Made by a program: the position numbers and the translations under genes. A DNA stretch of 14,608 nt from CAZMXI01 sp964570205 (GTDB lineage: Bacteria; Planctomycetota; Phycisphaerae; Tepidisphaerales; Tepidisphaeraceae): contig CAZMXI010000127.1 in assembly GCA_964570205.1 (NCBI GenBank), positions 1 to 14,608 on the forward strand. Direction: 5' to 3'. The notes beneath the pieces were generated by a model. The model worked only from the letters and a program-made list of their open reading frames with translations. It was not told the origin of the DNA and did no database searches. Of this stretch, positions 8,949 to 14,608 are shown in pieces. Position 1 is the stretch's first letter. Each line of letters starts with the position of its first letter.

Positions 8949-9485
8949 TCAGGCACCTTCGCTGGAGGCCTCTGCGGCCCGGGCGGCCTCTGCGGCGGCC
9001 TTCTGGTGAGCCTCGATAGCGACCTTGCTCTCGGGGTCCGGGGCAACGTAAACCTTGACATCGGCGGAAAGATCTTCGGCGAAGCGGACCTGCACGGTGT
9101 ACTTCTCGATGCGATCGAGCCGGCCGGGCAGGTTAATGTCGTCGGGCTCGATGTTGAAGCCCTGCGCCTGGAGGGCACGGGAGACGTCGGTCGCGGTGAC
9201 CGAGCCAAACAGGTGGCCCTGTTCGTTGGCCTTGCGCTCCAGAGCGACCTCGACCCCTTCGAGTTGCTTGATGAGACGCTCCTGCTCGGCGCGACGTTCA
9301 CGCTCCATTCGCTCGATTTCCTGGCGGCGGGCCTCGACCTTCTTGACGTTGTTGGGGGTGGGCTCGACGGCCAAGTGTTGCGGAAGCAGGTAGTTTCGCG
9401 CAAAACCGGCCGACACTTCGACAACGTCGCCGACCCGACCGACGTTCTTGACGCTTTCTCTGAGCAGCACTTTCACTCGCGGCAT
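8949..9485 (-). CDS. rplI: 50S ribosomal protein bL9
   Basis: bL9 binds 23S rRNA near the L1 stalk base and helps maintain reading frame. The N-terminal rRNA-binding domain (1-50) has the family signature GDVVEVSAGFARNYLLPQ. A long charged connecting helix (about 45-80, rich in Arg and Glu) leads to the C-terminal domain (about 85-152), with HLFGSVTATD early in it. At 178 residues it is longer than the usual ~150 because of an Ala/Glu-rich tail (about 158-178). The ATG at 9485 has GAGG (CCTC at 9491-9494 on the plus strand) with 5-nt spacing. It lies 84 bp downstream of ssb, where rpsR is commonly found in other bacteria but is not seen here. Confidence 0.96.
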   Translation of the reverse strand: MPRVKVLLRESVKNVGRVGDVVEVSAGFARNYLLPQHLAVEPTPNNVKKVEARRQEIERMERERRAEQERLIKQLEGVEVALERKANEQGHLFGSVTATDVSRALQAQGFNIEPDDINLPGRLDRIEKYTVQVRFAEDLSADVKVYVAPDPESKVAIEAHQKAAAEAARAAEASSEGA

Positions 9486-9569
9486 AGCAACCTCTTGGGC
9501 TGATTCTGGTTGATGATGTTCAATTCTCGGCGGGGCCTGGCCCGGCCGCAGTTACGCAAACGCATCGAT

Positions 9570-10074
9570 CTAGAACGGAATATCGTCCTCTTTGAAATGC
9601 TCCTCCTCGCTTATCGGGGGGGCATCCTGCCGGGGCGGCCCCGATGGCTGAGGCCGGCGTTGTGGCGGCGCGGACCGCTGGGGGCGCTGGTCGGATTCGT
9701 CGGATGGCGAACCGCCGCCGGAAGCCTCCTGGCGGCCGCCAATGAACTGGAAATTCTCGATGACGACCGTCAGNNNNNNNNNNCTTGCTTCGCTTTCCGC
9801 CGCCCTGCTTGTCTTCCCAGGTGTCGTATTTCAGACGACCCTCGATGAAGATGGCCTTGCCCTTCTGGCAGTACTGGTTGATGGTCTCGGCCTGCTTGCC
9901 CCAGGCCGTGCAATCGACGAACGTGGCTTCCTCACGGTCCTCGCCCTGTGGAGTTCGCCAGCGGCGGTTGCATGCAAGGCCGAACTCCGCAACTGCGGTC
10001 TGGTTCGGCAGATAGCGCAACTGCGGATCGCGGGTCAGGTTGCCCATCAGGAAGACTTTGTTGAAGTTGGCCAT
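9570..10074 (-). CDS. ssb: Single-stranded DNA-binding protein SSB, interrupted by an N gap
   Basis: SSB coats single-stranded DNA during replication and repair. Residues 1-97 (10074 to 9784) form most of the OB fold, with MANFNKVFLMGNLTRDPQLRY-type start, FVDCTAWGKQAE and AIFIEGRLKYDTWED. After the gap the frame resumes at 9773 with LTVVIENFQFIGG, then a Pro/Arg/Gln-rich linker and the acidic tip EDDIPF at the stop (TAG, 9570-9572), which is the conserved docking site for partner proteins. Without the gap the protein would be 164 residues, normal for SSB. Reading straight through the Ns gives a false C-terminus ending at 9520, so that longer frame should not be used. GAGG lies 5 nt before the start. 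It sits 24 bp after rpsF, the standard context. Confidence 0.94.
9774..9783. other. Assembly gap (10 Ns) inside ssb
   Basis: The Ns separate KRSK from LTVVIENFQF on the minus strand, both complete codons. SSB homologues generally run KRSK directly into a strand like this, so few or no bases may truly be missing. The frame break is caused by the ten-N placeholder. Confidence 0.95.
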
Positions 10075-10098
10075 AAGCCCCTCGTCGGGTTAAGGAGA

Positions 10099-10563
10099 CT
10101 ATTCCTTGGCGGCGCCGGCTTCCGTGGCCGGCGTCTGGTCTTCTCGCGGGCGTCGCGGGCCGCGGGAGAATCGCCCCTCGCCGCCACCCTCGCCGCCGCG
10201 GTCGAACGACGGTCGTTCCTCTCGCTGGATAGGCTGCGGCTCGACCGCCTGCATATCCTGTTCGGTCAGGTGGTCGGCCCGCAGGACCATCACCCGCAGC
10301 ATCTCTTCGCTGAGTTTCACATCTCGTTCGATGCCGGTGATGGCCGTGCCGGGGGCGGTGAAGAAAGCGATGATATAGGTGCCGCGTTTCTGGCCGCTGA
10401 TCTCGTACGCCAGCTTGCGCTCATCCCATTTCTTGATGAGGATGATCGTCCCGCCGTGACGCTCGATGACGCCGCGGCACATGTTGATCGCCCTCTCCGG
10501 CTCGGCCGCGCCGACCGGGCCGAGCAGGAACATCGCTTCATACGTGTTAAGCTTCTCTGCCAT
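10099..10563 (-). CDS. rpsF: 30S ribosomal protein bS6
   Basis: bS6 sits on the platform of the 30S subunit, where it pairs with bS18. The core (about residues 6-102) has the family pattern: YEAMFLLGP near the start, ERHGG, KKWDERKLAYEI and GTYIIAFF. The start was placed at ATG 10563 because GGGAGG lies 9 nt upstream and the next residues, MAEKLNTYEAMFLL, match the usual bS6 start. An upstream in-frame ATG at 10638 would add 25 unrelated residues and overlap the end of pth. At 154 residues it exceeds the typical ~95-135. The extra ~50 residues are a Gly/Arg/Glu-rich segment (GGEGGGEGRFSRGPRRPRE) and an Ala/Glu-rich end. ssb follows after 24 bp. Confidence 0.95.
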   Translation of the reverse strand: MAEKLNTYEAMFLLGPVGAAEPERAINMCRGVIERHGGTIILIKKWDERKLAYEISGQKRGTYIIAFFTAPGTAITGIERDVKLSEEMLRVMVLRADHLTEQDMQAVEPQPIQREERPSFDRGGEGGGEGRFSRGPRRPREDQTPATEAGAAKE

Positions 10564-10572
10564 AAATTCATG

Positions 10573-10578
10573 CCTCCC
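10573..10578 (-). promoter_or_regulatory. Ribosome binding site fixing the rpsF start
   Basis: CCTCCC on the plus strand reads GGGAGG in the rpsF mRNA and lies 9 nt before ATG 10563. It supports the 154-residue form over the 179-residue one. Confidence 0.75.
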
Positions 10579-10634
10579 AAGCATGGGTTCTGGCCGGTTG
10601 AGCCGGCCGCCGGGAATCTCTGATCCAGTTTTCT

Positions 10635-11252
10635 TCAAGGCGGACCACTCTGGTCCGAATTAAACTCATTCATCGCGGCCGTGATGCCCTTGCGAACCCA
10701 GGTCAACAGGGCCGCTGCGGCACGCTCGGTGGCCAAGTCAACGGTCATCCGCTGCTCGGCCGTGAACCGTCCCAGGACGTAATCGCGACCCGGCACGAAC
10801 TGCGGCGGGGGGTCAATCCCGATGCGCAGCCGCGAATAGCTTGTCGTGCCGAGCATTCGCTCGATGTCGTTCAGGCCGTTATGGCCGCCGCTGCTTCCGC
10901 CGCGCCGGATGCGGAGTCGTCCGGCCGGCAGTGCCAAGTCGTCCAGCACGACCATCAGCGACGCGGGCGTCAACTGATAGAACGCCATGGCGGCCTGCAC
11001 CGCCTTGCCGCTCAGGTTCATGTACGTCATCGGCTTGAGCAGCACGATCTTCTCCGGGCCGGCCTGTTCATGCTCGACCAGCCCATCCAAGACCAGCCCA
11101 TCGAAGTCTGCCTTGGCCCTGCGCTCAAATTCGCCCGGGCCGGCAATCCATCCCAGCTTCTGCGCAAGTCGATCCAGCACCTCGAACCCGATATTGTGCC
11201 GGGTGCCGACGTACTGCCGCCCGGGATTGCCAAGCCCGACAATGAGCTTCAT
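10635..11252 (-). CDS. pth: Peptidyl-tRNA hydrolase
   Basis: Pth cleaves the ester bond of peptidyl-tRNA released from stalled ribosomes and so recycles tRNA. The 205-residue protein shows all the catalytic and substrate-binding residues: Asn9 in GLGNPG, catalytic His19 in GTRHNIGFE, Asn79 in KPMTYMNLSG, Asp104 in VVLDDLALP and Asn125 in SGGHNGL. The later GRDYVLGRF is also typical. The ATG at 11252 lacks a strong Shine-Dalgarno, although the start MKLIVGLGNPG is exactly the family start. It lies 38 bp after rplY and 71 bp before the chosen rpsF start, so translation may depend partly on readout of the operon mRNA. It bridges the ctc-pth and rpsF-ssb neighbourhoods. Confidence 0.97.
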   Translation of the reverse strand: MKLIVGLGNPGRQYVGTRHNIGFEVLDRLAQKLGWIAGPGEFERRAKADFDGLVLDGLVEHEQAGPEKIVLLKPMTYMNLSGKAVQAAMAFYQLTPASLMVVLDDLALPAGRLRIRRGGSSGGHNGLNDIERMLGTTSYSRLRIGIDPPPQFVPGRDYVLGRFTAEQRMTVDLATERAAAALLTWVRKGITAAMNEFNSDQSGPP

Positions 11253-11290
11253 CTGTCACTTGCCAAGGTGCCGAACGGCTCGGGGACGCG

Positions 11291-11950
11291 CTACTCCTTC
11301 TTCTCAGCGGCTTCCGCAGCCTCTTCCTCAGTCGGCTTGCGGCCGATGATCTCGGGCTCTGCAGCGCCCGCTTCGGCAACCGCGGCGACCGGGGCCTCTT
11401 CCTGAACTTCACGCACCGTAGCGACGATCAGGTCATCGTCCTGCATGGCCTTCACGCCCGGCGGAAGCTTGAGGTCGCTCACGTGCAGCACATCGTCCAG
11501 CTTCATGTCTGATACGTTGTGTCGGATGGCCTCGGGAATCTCCATCACGAGGCACTCAATCTCCAGCTCGGCGAGAATCTGCTGCAGCACGCCGTTCTCT
11601 TCCTCGCCTTTGGGCTTGCCCTTGAGCTCGATCGGAACGGTCACCGTGACCCGCTCGTCCAGGCTCACTCGGCTGAAGTCCACGTGTAGGAGGGTGTCGC
11701 CAAGATGATTGTACTGCACGTCCTTGACCAGACAGTTCTCCGCTTTGCCTTCGATGCTCAGCGTGAACACGTGCGCGCCGCGCACCAGGTGGCCCGACAG
11801 TTCACGGCGGTCCAGCTTGATCGGAACCACCGCTTCCTTGTGGCCATAGATGACGCCCGGGACCATCCCGGCGTCTCGCAGCTTCCTGTTGGCGCGCGAG
11901 CCGATTTCGTTCCGGGATTTCACCTGCATTTGTGCCGTTTGTACCGCCAT
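11291..11950 (-). CDS. rplY: 50S ribosomal protein bL25, long (CTC) form
   Basis: bL25 binds 5S rRNA. The protein has the N-terminal L25 beta-barrel (about residues 8-95: SRANRKLRDAGMVPGVIYGH, later VQYNHLGDTLLHVDF) and the extra C-terminal beta domain of the general stress/CTC form (about 98-187: VPIELKGKPKG, GVLQQILAELEIEC, KLDDVLHVSDLKLPPGV). The 219-residue length matches the CTC form. The last ~32 residues are an acidic Ala/Glu-rich tail ending EEEAAEAAEKKE. GAGGTGA (TCACCTC at 11954-11960 on the plus strand) lies 3 nt before the ATG. It follows prs by 56 bp and precedes pth by 38 bp, the usual prs-ctc-pth order. Confidence 0.95.
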   Translation of the reverse strand: MAVQTAQMQVKSRNEIGSRANRKLRDAGMVPGVIYGHKEAVVPIKLDRRELSGHLVRGAHVFTLSIEGKAENCLVKDVQYNHLGDTLLHVDFSRVSLDERVTVTVPIELKGKPKGEEENGVLQQILAELEIECLVMEIPEAIRHNVSDMKLDDVLHVSDLKLPPGVKAMQDDDLIVATVREVQEEAPVAAVAEAGAAEPEIIGRKPTEEEAAEAAEKKE

Positions 11951-12006
11951 ATCTCACCTCAATCGCGAATCTCTTCGTTCGCTAACCAGAATGTTCGATG
12001 CCCGTA

Positions 12007-12987
12007 TCACTCGCTCAGGGCGCGACCCTGAGCTGCGAATATTGCGCTGACCGATTCGTTGTGATGAATCCGGTTGATGGCTTCACCGAGCAGCTCGGCG
12101 ACGGTGAGCACCACCAGCCGGTCCTTGATGGCGTCAGCCCGGTTGCCGATCGGGATTGTGTCCGTCACCGCCAGCTTGGTGAACGGGCACTTGGCCAGTC
12201 GTTCCATCGCCGGCGGCGCGAAGACCGCGTGCGTCGCCGACATATAGATGTCCTTGGCGCCGTGGTCGCGGAGTATCTTCACCGCTTCAGTCATGGTGCC
12301 GGCGGTGGTGATCATGTCGTCCACCATCAGCACGTTCTTGCCCTCGACTTCGCCGATGACATGAACGGCCTGAATCTCCGAGCCGCTCTTGCGCCGCTTG
12401 TCGATGATGCATATCTCGCCCCCAAGCACGTTCGCGTATGTTTGCGCCCGCTTGACGTTGCCGACGTCCGGAGACACGAACACCATGCTGCTCAGGTCGA
12501 GCGTCCGGAACCACTGGAGGAACACCGGAATCGCGATCAGGTGGTCCACCGGGACGTCGAAGAACCCCTGAACCTGAGCGGCGTGCAGGTCGATTGCCAC
12601 GACGCGGTCGGCGCCCGCCCGTTCGAGCAGGTTCGCCACCAGCTTGCCGGTGATCGGCACCCGCCCGACGTCTTTGCGGTCCTGGCGGGCGTACCCGAAA
12701 TAGGGAATCACCGCGGTGACCCGTTTGGCGCTGGCACGCCGCAGACAGTCGATCCAGATCATCAGCTCCATCAAATGGGCGTTCACCGGATGGCTGGTGG
12801 GTTGGACGACGAAACAATCCCGCCCGCGCACATCCTCTTCCACGCGGATGATCAGTTCGCCGTCCGGAAACAGCTCCGTCCTGCCCCGACCCATCGGCAC
12901 CTGCAGGTAATCGCAGATGTGCTGGGCCAGTTGCGGATTGCCGCGACCCGTAAACACCTTGAGTTTGTCTGCATCAGCGCTTGCCAT
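12007..12987 (-). CDS. prs: Ribose-phosphate pyrophosphokinase (PRPP synthetase)
   Basis: This enzyme transfers pyrophosphate from ATP to ribose 5-phosphate to make PRPP for nucleotide, histidine, tryptophan and NAD synthesis. The 326 residues cover the full class I family. Key motifs are FPDGE at 40-44, IPYFGYARQDRK at 94-105 (flexible catalytic loop), VAIDLHAAQVQGFF at 130-143 with metal ligand His135, VSPDVGNVKRA at 171-181, and the PRPP loop VDDMITTAGTM at 222-232 with Asp223-Asp224. The C-terminal NESVSAIF is typical of phosphate-activated enzymes. AGGA lies a few bases before the ATG at 12987. It sits 39 bp after the GlmU-like gene, an arrangement conserved in many bacteria. Confidence 0.96.
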   Translation of the reverse strand: MASADADKLKVFTGRGNPQLAQHICDYLQVPMGRGRTELFPDGELIIRVEEDVRGRDCFVVQPTSHPVNAHLMELMIWIDCLRRASAKRVTAVIPYFGYARQDRKDVGRVPITGKLVANLLERAGADRVVAIDLHAAQVQGFFDVPVDHLIAIPVFLQWFRTLDLSSMVFVSPDVGNVKRAQTYANVLGGEICIIDKRRKSGSEIQAVHVIGEVEGKNVLMVDDMITTAGTMTEAVKILRDHGAKDIYMSATHAVFAPPAMERLAKCPFTKLAVTDTIPIGNRADAIKDRLVVLTVAELLGEAINRIHHNESVSAIFAAQGRALSE

Positions 12988-13026
12988 GTTCCTGTGTCCG
13001 ACTTCGGCCCGTCACCGACCGTCGCC

Positions 13027-14004
13027 TCATATCTTTAGTGCCGCCGATTCACCGGAAACGTTGCCCGCGATGTTGGACCCGTCCGGCACGATTGCTTCCC
13101 GCGTCACCACGGCAAATGGCCCGATCACGCACCCGTCGCCGATGTTCGCATCCCGGCCGATGAACGTGAACGGCTGAATGATGGTGTCTGGTCCGATGCT
13201 CGCGCCGTCTTCAATGTATGTGTTTGCCGGACTGACGATCGTTACGCCGGCGTCTCGATGCTGCTTCTGGATGCGCTCCTGCATGACGGCGTCGGCCATC
13301 GCCAGCTCCTGCCGACTGTTCGGCGCCAGCACATCCTCCGCCGTGGCAGCCTGCAACGCCACGACTTTCTTCCCGGCGCGCCGGAGGTGGGCGTAGATGT
13401 CCGTCAGGTAGTATTCGCCCTTCTTGTTGTTGTTCTTCAACTGCGACAGCGCCCAGAGCAGTTCTTCGATCTTCACGCAGTAGAAGCTCGGGAAGACTTC
13501 GCGGATATCTCGCTGCTCGGGCGTGCAGTCGATCTGCTCGACGATTTCGATGAACTCGCCTGCGTCGTCCCGCAATATCCGGCCATATCCGGTCGGATCA
13601 TCCAGCATGGCCGTCGCGAGGCTGGCTGCGGCGTGGTCCTGTCGGTGCGATGCAATGAGCGTCTGGAGCACCTGCCCGCGAACCAGCGGCACATCGCCCG
13701 TCAGGATGATTACGTCGCCGTGGACCTGCTTCAGCTCCGGCTCGCAGACACGCACGGCGTGACCGGTGCCCAGTTGCTCGGTCTGCTCGACGAAATGGAT
13801 GCGCTTGTCATGGCCGAAGGCGGCAATCACCTCATCCTTGCCATAACCGACGACGACGATGATCCGGCTGCACCCGGCATCGAAACAGGCCCGCAGGATA
13901 TAGTCCAGCATCGGGCGGCCGCAGATCTCGTGCAGCGGCTTTGCCCGCCTGCTCTTCATCCGCGTGCTCTTCCCCGCCGCGAGAATAATTGCTGTGGACG
14001 ACAT
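13027..14004 (-). CDS. glmU: GlmU-like UDP-GlcNAc pyrophosphorylase with a truncated acetyltransferase domain
   Basis: The N-terminal domain (1-230) is a nucleotidyltransferase that would make UDP-GlcNAc from UTP and GlcNAc-1-phosphate for peptidoglycan or glycan synthesis. It has LAAGKSTRMKS at 8-18 (Ser where Gly is usual), GTGHAV at 79-84, TGDVP with Mg-ligand Asp104, GYGRI at 139-143, EYYLTDI at 197-203 and Asn229 as the second Mg ligand. A linker helix (230-250) leads to only about three turns of left-handed beta-helix (IEDGASIGPDTIIQPF, FIGRDANIGDG). The protein ends at residue 325 while GlmU is usually ~450, so the acetyltransferase active site is absent. The acetyl transfer to GlcN-1-P must come from elsewhere if this pathway runs. 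AGGA lies 8 nt before the ATG. tRNA-Gln is 57 bp upstream and prs 39 bp downstream. Confidence 0.87.
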   Translation of the reverse strand: MSSTAIILAAGKSTRMKSRRAKPLHEICGRPMLDYILRACFDAGCSRIIVVVGYGKDEVIAAFGHDKRIHFVEQTEQLGTGHAVRVCEPELKQVHGDVIILTGDVPLVRGQVLQTLIASHRQDHAAASLATAMLDDPTGYGRILRDDAGEFIEIVEQIDCTPEQRDIREVFPSFYCVKIEELLWALSQLKNNNKKGEYYLTDIYAHLRRAGKKVVALQAATAEDVLAPNSRQELAMADAVMQERIQKQHRDAGVTIVSPANTYIEDGASIGPDTIIQPFTFIGRDANIGDGCVIGPFAVVTREAIVPDGSNIAGNVSGESAALKI

Positions 14005-14061
14005 ATATCGTTTCCTGTCGTAACGGGCGGCGCTGATCCAGAATCGAAAAGAAGGACAATG

Positions 14062-14132
14062 CTACCCGGCCTGGATTCGAACCAGGACAAACAGGACCAA
14101 AACCTGTTGTGCTACCGTTACACTACCGGGTA
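14062..14132 (-). tRNA. tRNA-Gln (anticodon UUG)
   Basis: A full cloverleaf of 71 nt can be folded on the minus strand. The acceptor stem TACCCGG/CCGGGTA has the U1-A72 pair typical of glutamine tRNAs, with discriminator G73. The D arm is GTGT/GCAC, the anticodon stem ACAGG/CCTGT with loop TTTTGGT, the variable loop TTGT, and the T arm CCTGG-TTCGAAT-CCAGG. The anticodon TTG (14100-14098) reads CAA and, by wobble, CAG. The 3' CCA is not encoded (CATTG follows), so it must be added enzymatically. It lies 57 bp upstream of the GlmU-like gene with no terminator between, so the two may share a transcript. Confidence 0.95.
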
Positions 14133-14133
14133 G

Positions 14134-14608
14134 TGACGTTACGAAGGGCTCTAATCCCTTATCCCTGCATGTTTTATGGCATGCACAGGCGGATCGGGGA
14201 ATCGCGAGGCTTGACCGTTCGCGGCTACGTCATCTCCCATGGGGCCCGCGCCGGTTCAAACCGCGATCCGGCCCGGCTCATCTACCCTCTCGGGCTACGC
14301 ACCCGAGCCTCTCGACGAATGCCCCGTCCAAAGAGGAACGAGGTATGTTACGGTCCCGGCCTTCGTTGTCAACTCCACGCATCCATCCCCTCGGGCTTCG
14401 TCGGCGAGGCCCGGACAATCCGCGCTCGCGAGGGGTGCCGGCATGCGCCAGCGCCTGGATGCCATCGCGGCCATCCCCAATTTCACCAAAGTGATTCGTG
14501 GCCTTGACGACTTGGGTCGGGCTTGGGCTTGATCGTGGGTTCCTTGTATGTTCAAAACACCTTCAATGCGTTCTACTACCTCCCGCCGTGTCCGCAAGGC
14601 GAGGAGCG
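14134..14608. other. Unassigned 475-bp region upstream of tRNA-Gln
   Basis: I see no protein or RNA family I can name on either strand. Open frames here lack family motifs, and their composition does not resemble that of the neighbouring genes. The stretch holds several inverted repeats: AAGGG/CCCTT around 14141-14158, TGCATG/CATGCA near 14166-14185, CGCGA/TCGCG near 14200-14222, GCCGG/CCGGC near 14250-14275 and CTCGGG/CCCGAG at 14289-14307. A candidate minus-strand promoter lies at 14345-14372. An ATG at 14548 opens a frame running off the right edge (MFKTPSMRSTTSRRVRK), without a good ribosome binding site. It may be the start of a plus-strand gene. Confidence 0.4.
14345..14372 (-). promoter_or_regulatory. 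Candidate sigma70-type promoter for the tRNA-Gln and glmU-prs cluster
   Basis: On the minus strand a perfect TTGACA (14372-14367) is followed after 16 bp by TAACAT (14350-14345), which matches four of six -10 positions. It points towards tRNA-Gln, and transcription would begin near 14338, leaving a leader of about 205 nt before the tRNA. The location suits the head of the cluster, but a single TTGACA match can arise by chance. Confidence 0.4.

Noticed and set aside
9520..9569. Extension of ssb to 9520 by reading through the Ns
   Set aside because: It produces a Gly/Arg/Ala-rich tail in the wrong frame. The frame ending in DDIPF at 9570 is the real C-terminus.
10564..10638. A longer rpsF start at 10638 adding 25 residues
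   Set aside because: The added residues do not match bS6, the frame would overlap pth, and GGGAGG supports the ATG at 10563.
14245..14275. A tRNA-like T arm (GGTTCAAACC) on the plus strand
   Set aside because: The flanking bases do not form a 5-bp T stem, and no acceptor, D or anticodon arms can be placed around it.
14548..14608. Start of a plus-strand gene (MFKTPSMRSTTSRRVRK) running off the window
   Set aside because: Only 20 codons are visible, there is no Shine-Dalgarno sequence and no recognisable motif. It is mentioned only within the region entry.

Overview
The window looks like part of a metagenome-derived or draft scaffold from a member of the Planctomycetota; a Phycisphaerae-like lineage is my guess, not something shown. 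The evidence is the high GC content, a Tat-exported lipoprotein sulfatase, and a very large secreted protein that opens with a LEPR-xLL-like segment (IETLESRVLLAA) followed by a parallel beta-helix, Ig-like and SdrD-type modules. Two runs of exactly ten Ns (712-721 and 9774-9783) mark assembly joins. Each lies inside a gene and breaks its reading frame only artificially.

Layout: positions 1-5754 hold plus-strand genes for surface and secreted functions, namely a formylglycine-type sulfatase (127-1531) and the ~1,300-residue surface protein (1699-5652), which is followed by a strong hairpin. A small DCC/DUF393 protein (5755-6123, plus) converges on a divergent M42-type metallopeptidase (6185-7294, minus).

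From 14132 back to 7405 the minus strand carries a compact housekeeping cluster, in transcription order: tRNA-Gln(UUG), a short GlmU-like uridylyltransferase, prs, rplY/ctc, pth, rpsF, ssb, rplI, a hairpin, and dnaB. This joins two conserved bacterial neighbourhoods: glmU-prs-ctc-pth (cell-wall precursor, PRPP, ribosome and peptidyl-tRNA recycling) and rpsF-ssb-(rpsR)-rplI-dnaB (ribosome and replication fork). Gaps of 24-84 bp and recognisable Shine-Dalgarno sequences at most genes suggest one transcription unit down to the hairpin at 8848-8877. A candidate sigma70-type promoter lies about 210 bp upstream of the tRNA. rpsR is missing from its usual place between ssb and rplI.

The last ~475 bases (14134-14608) hold no gene I can name. 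They contain several inverted repeats and the candidate promoter.

I did not find a clear new defence, mobile or biosynthetic system. The parts most worth a second look are the unassigned modules of the large surface protein, the GlmU lacking most of its acetyltransferase domain, the Ala/Glu-rich tails shared by all three ribosomal proteins of the cluster, and the long leader upstream of tRNA-Gln.
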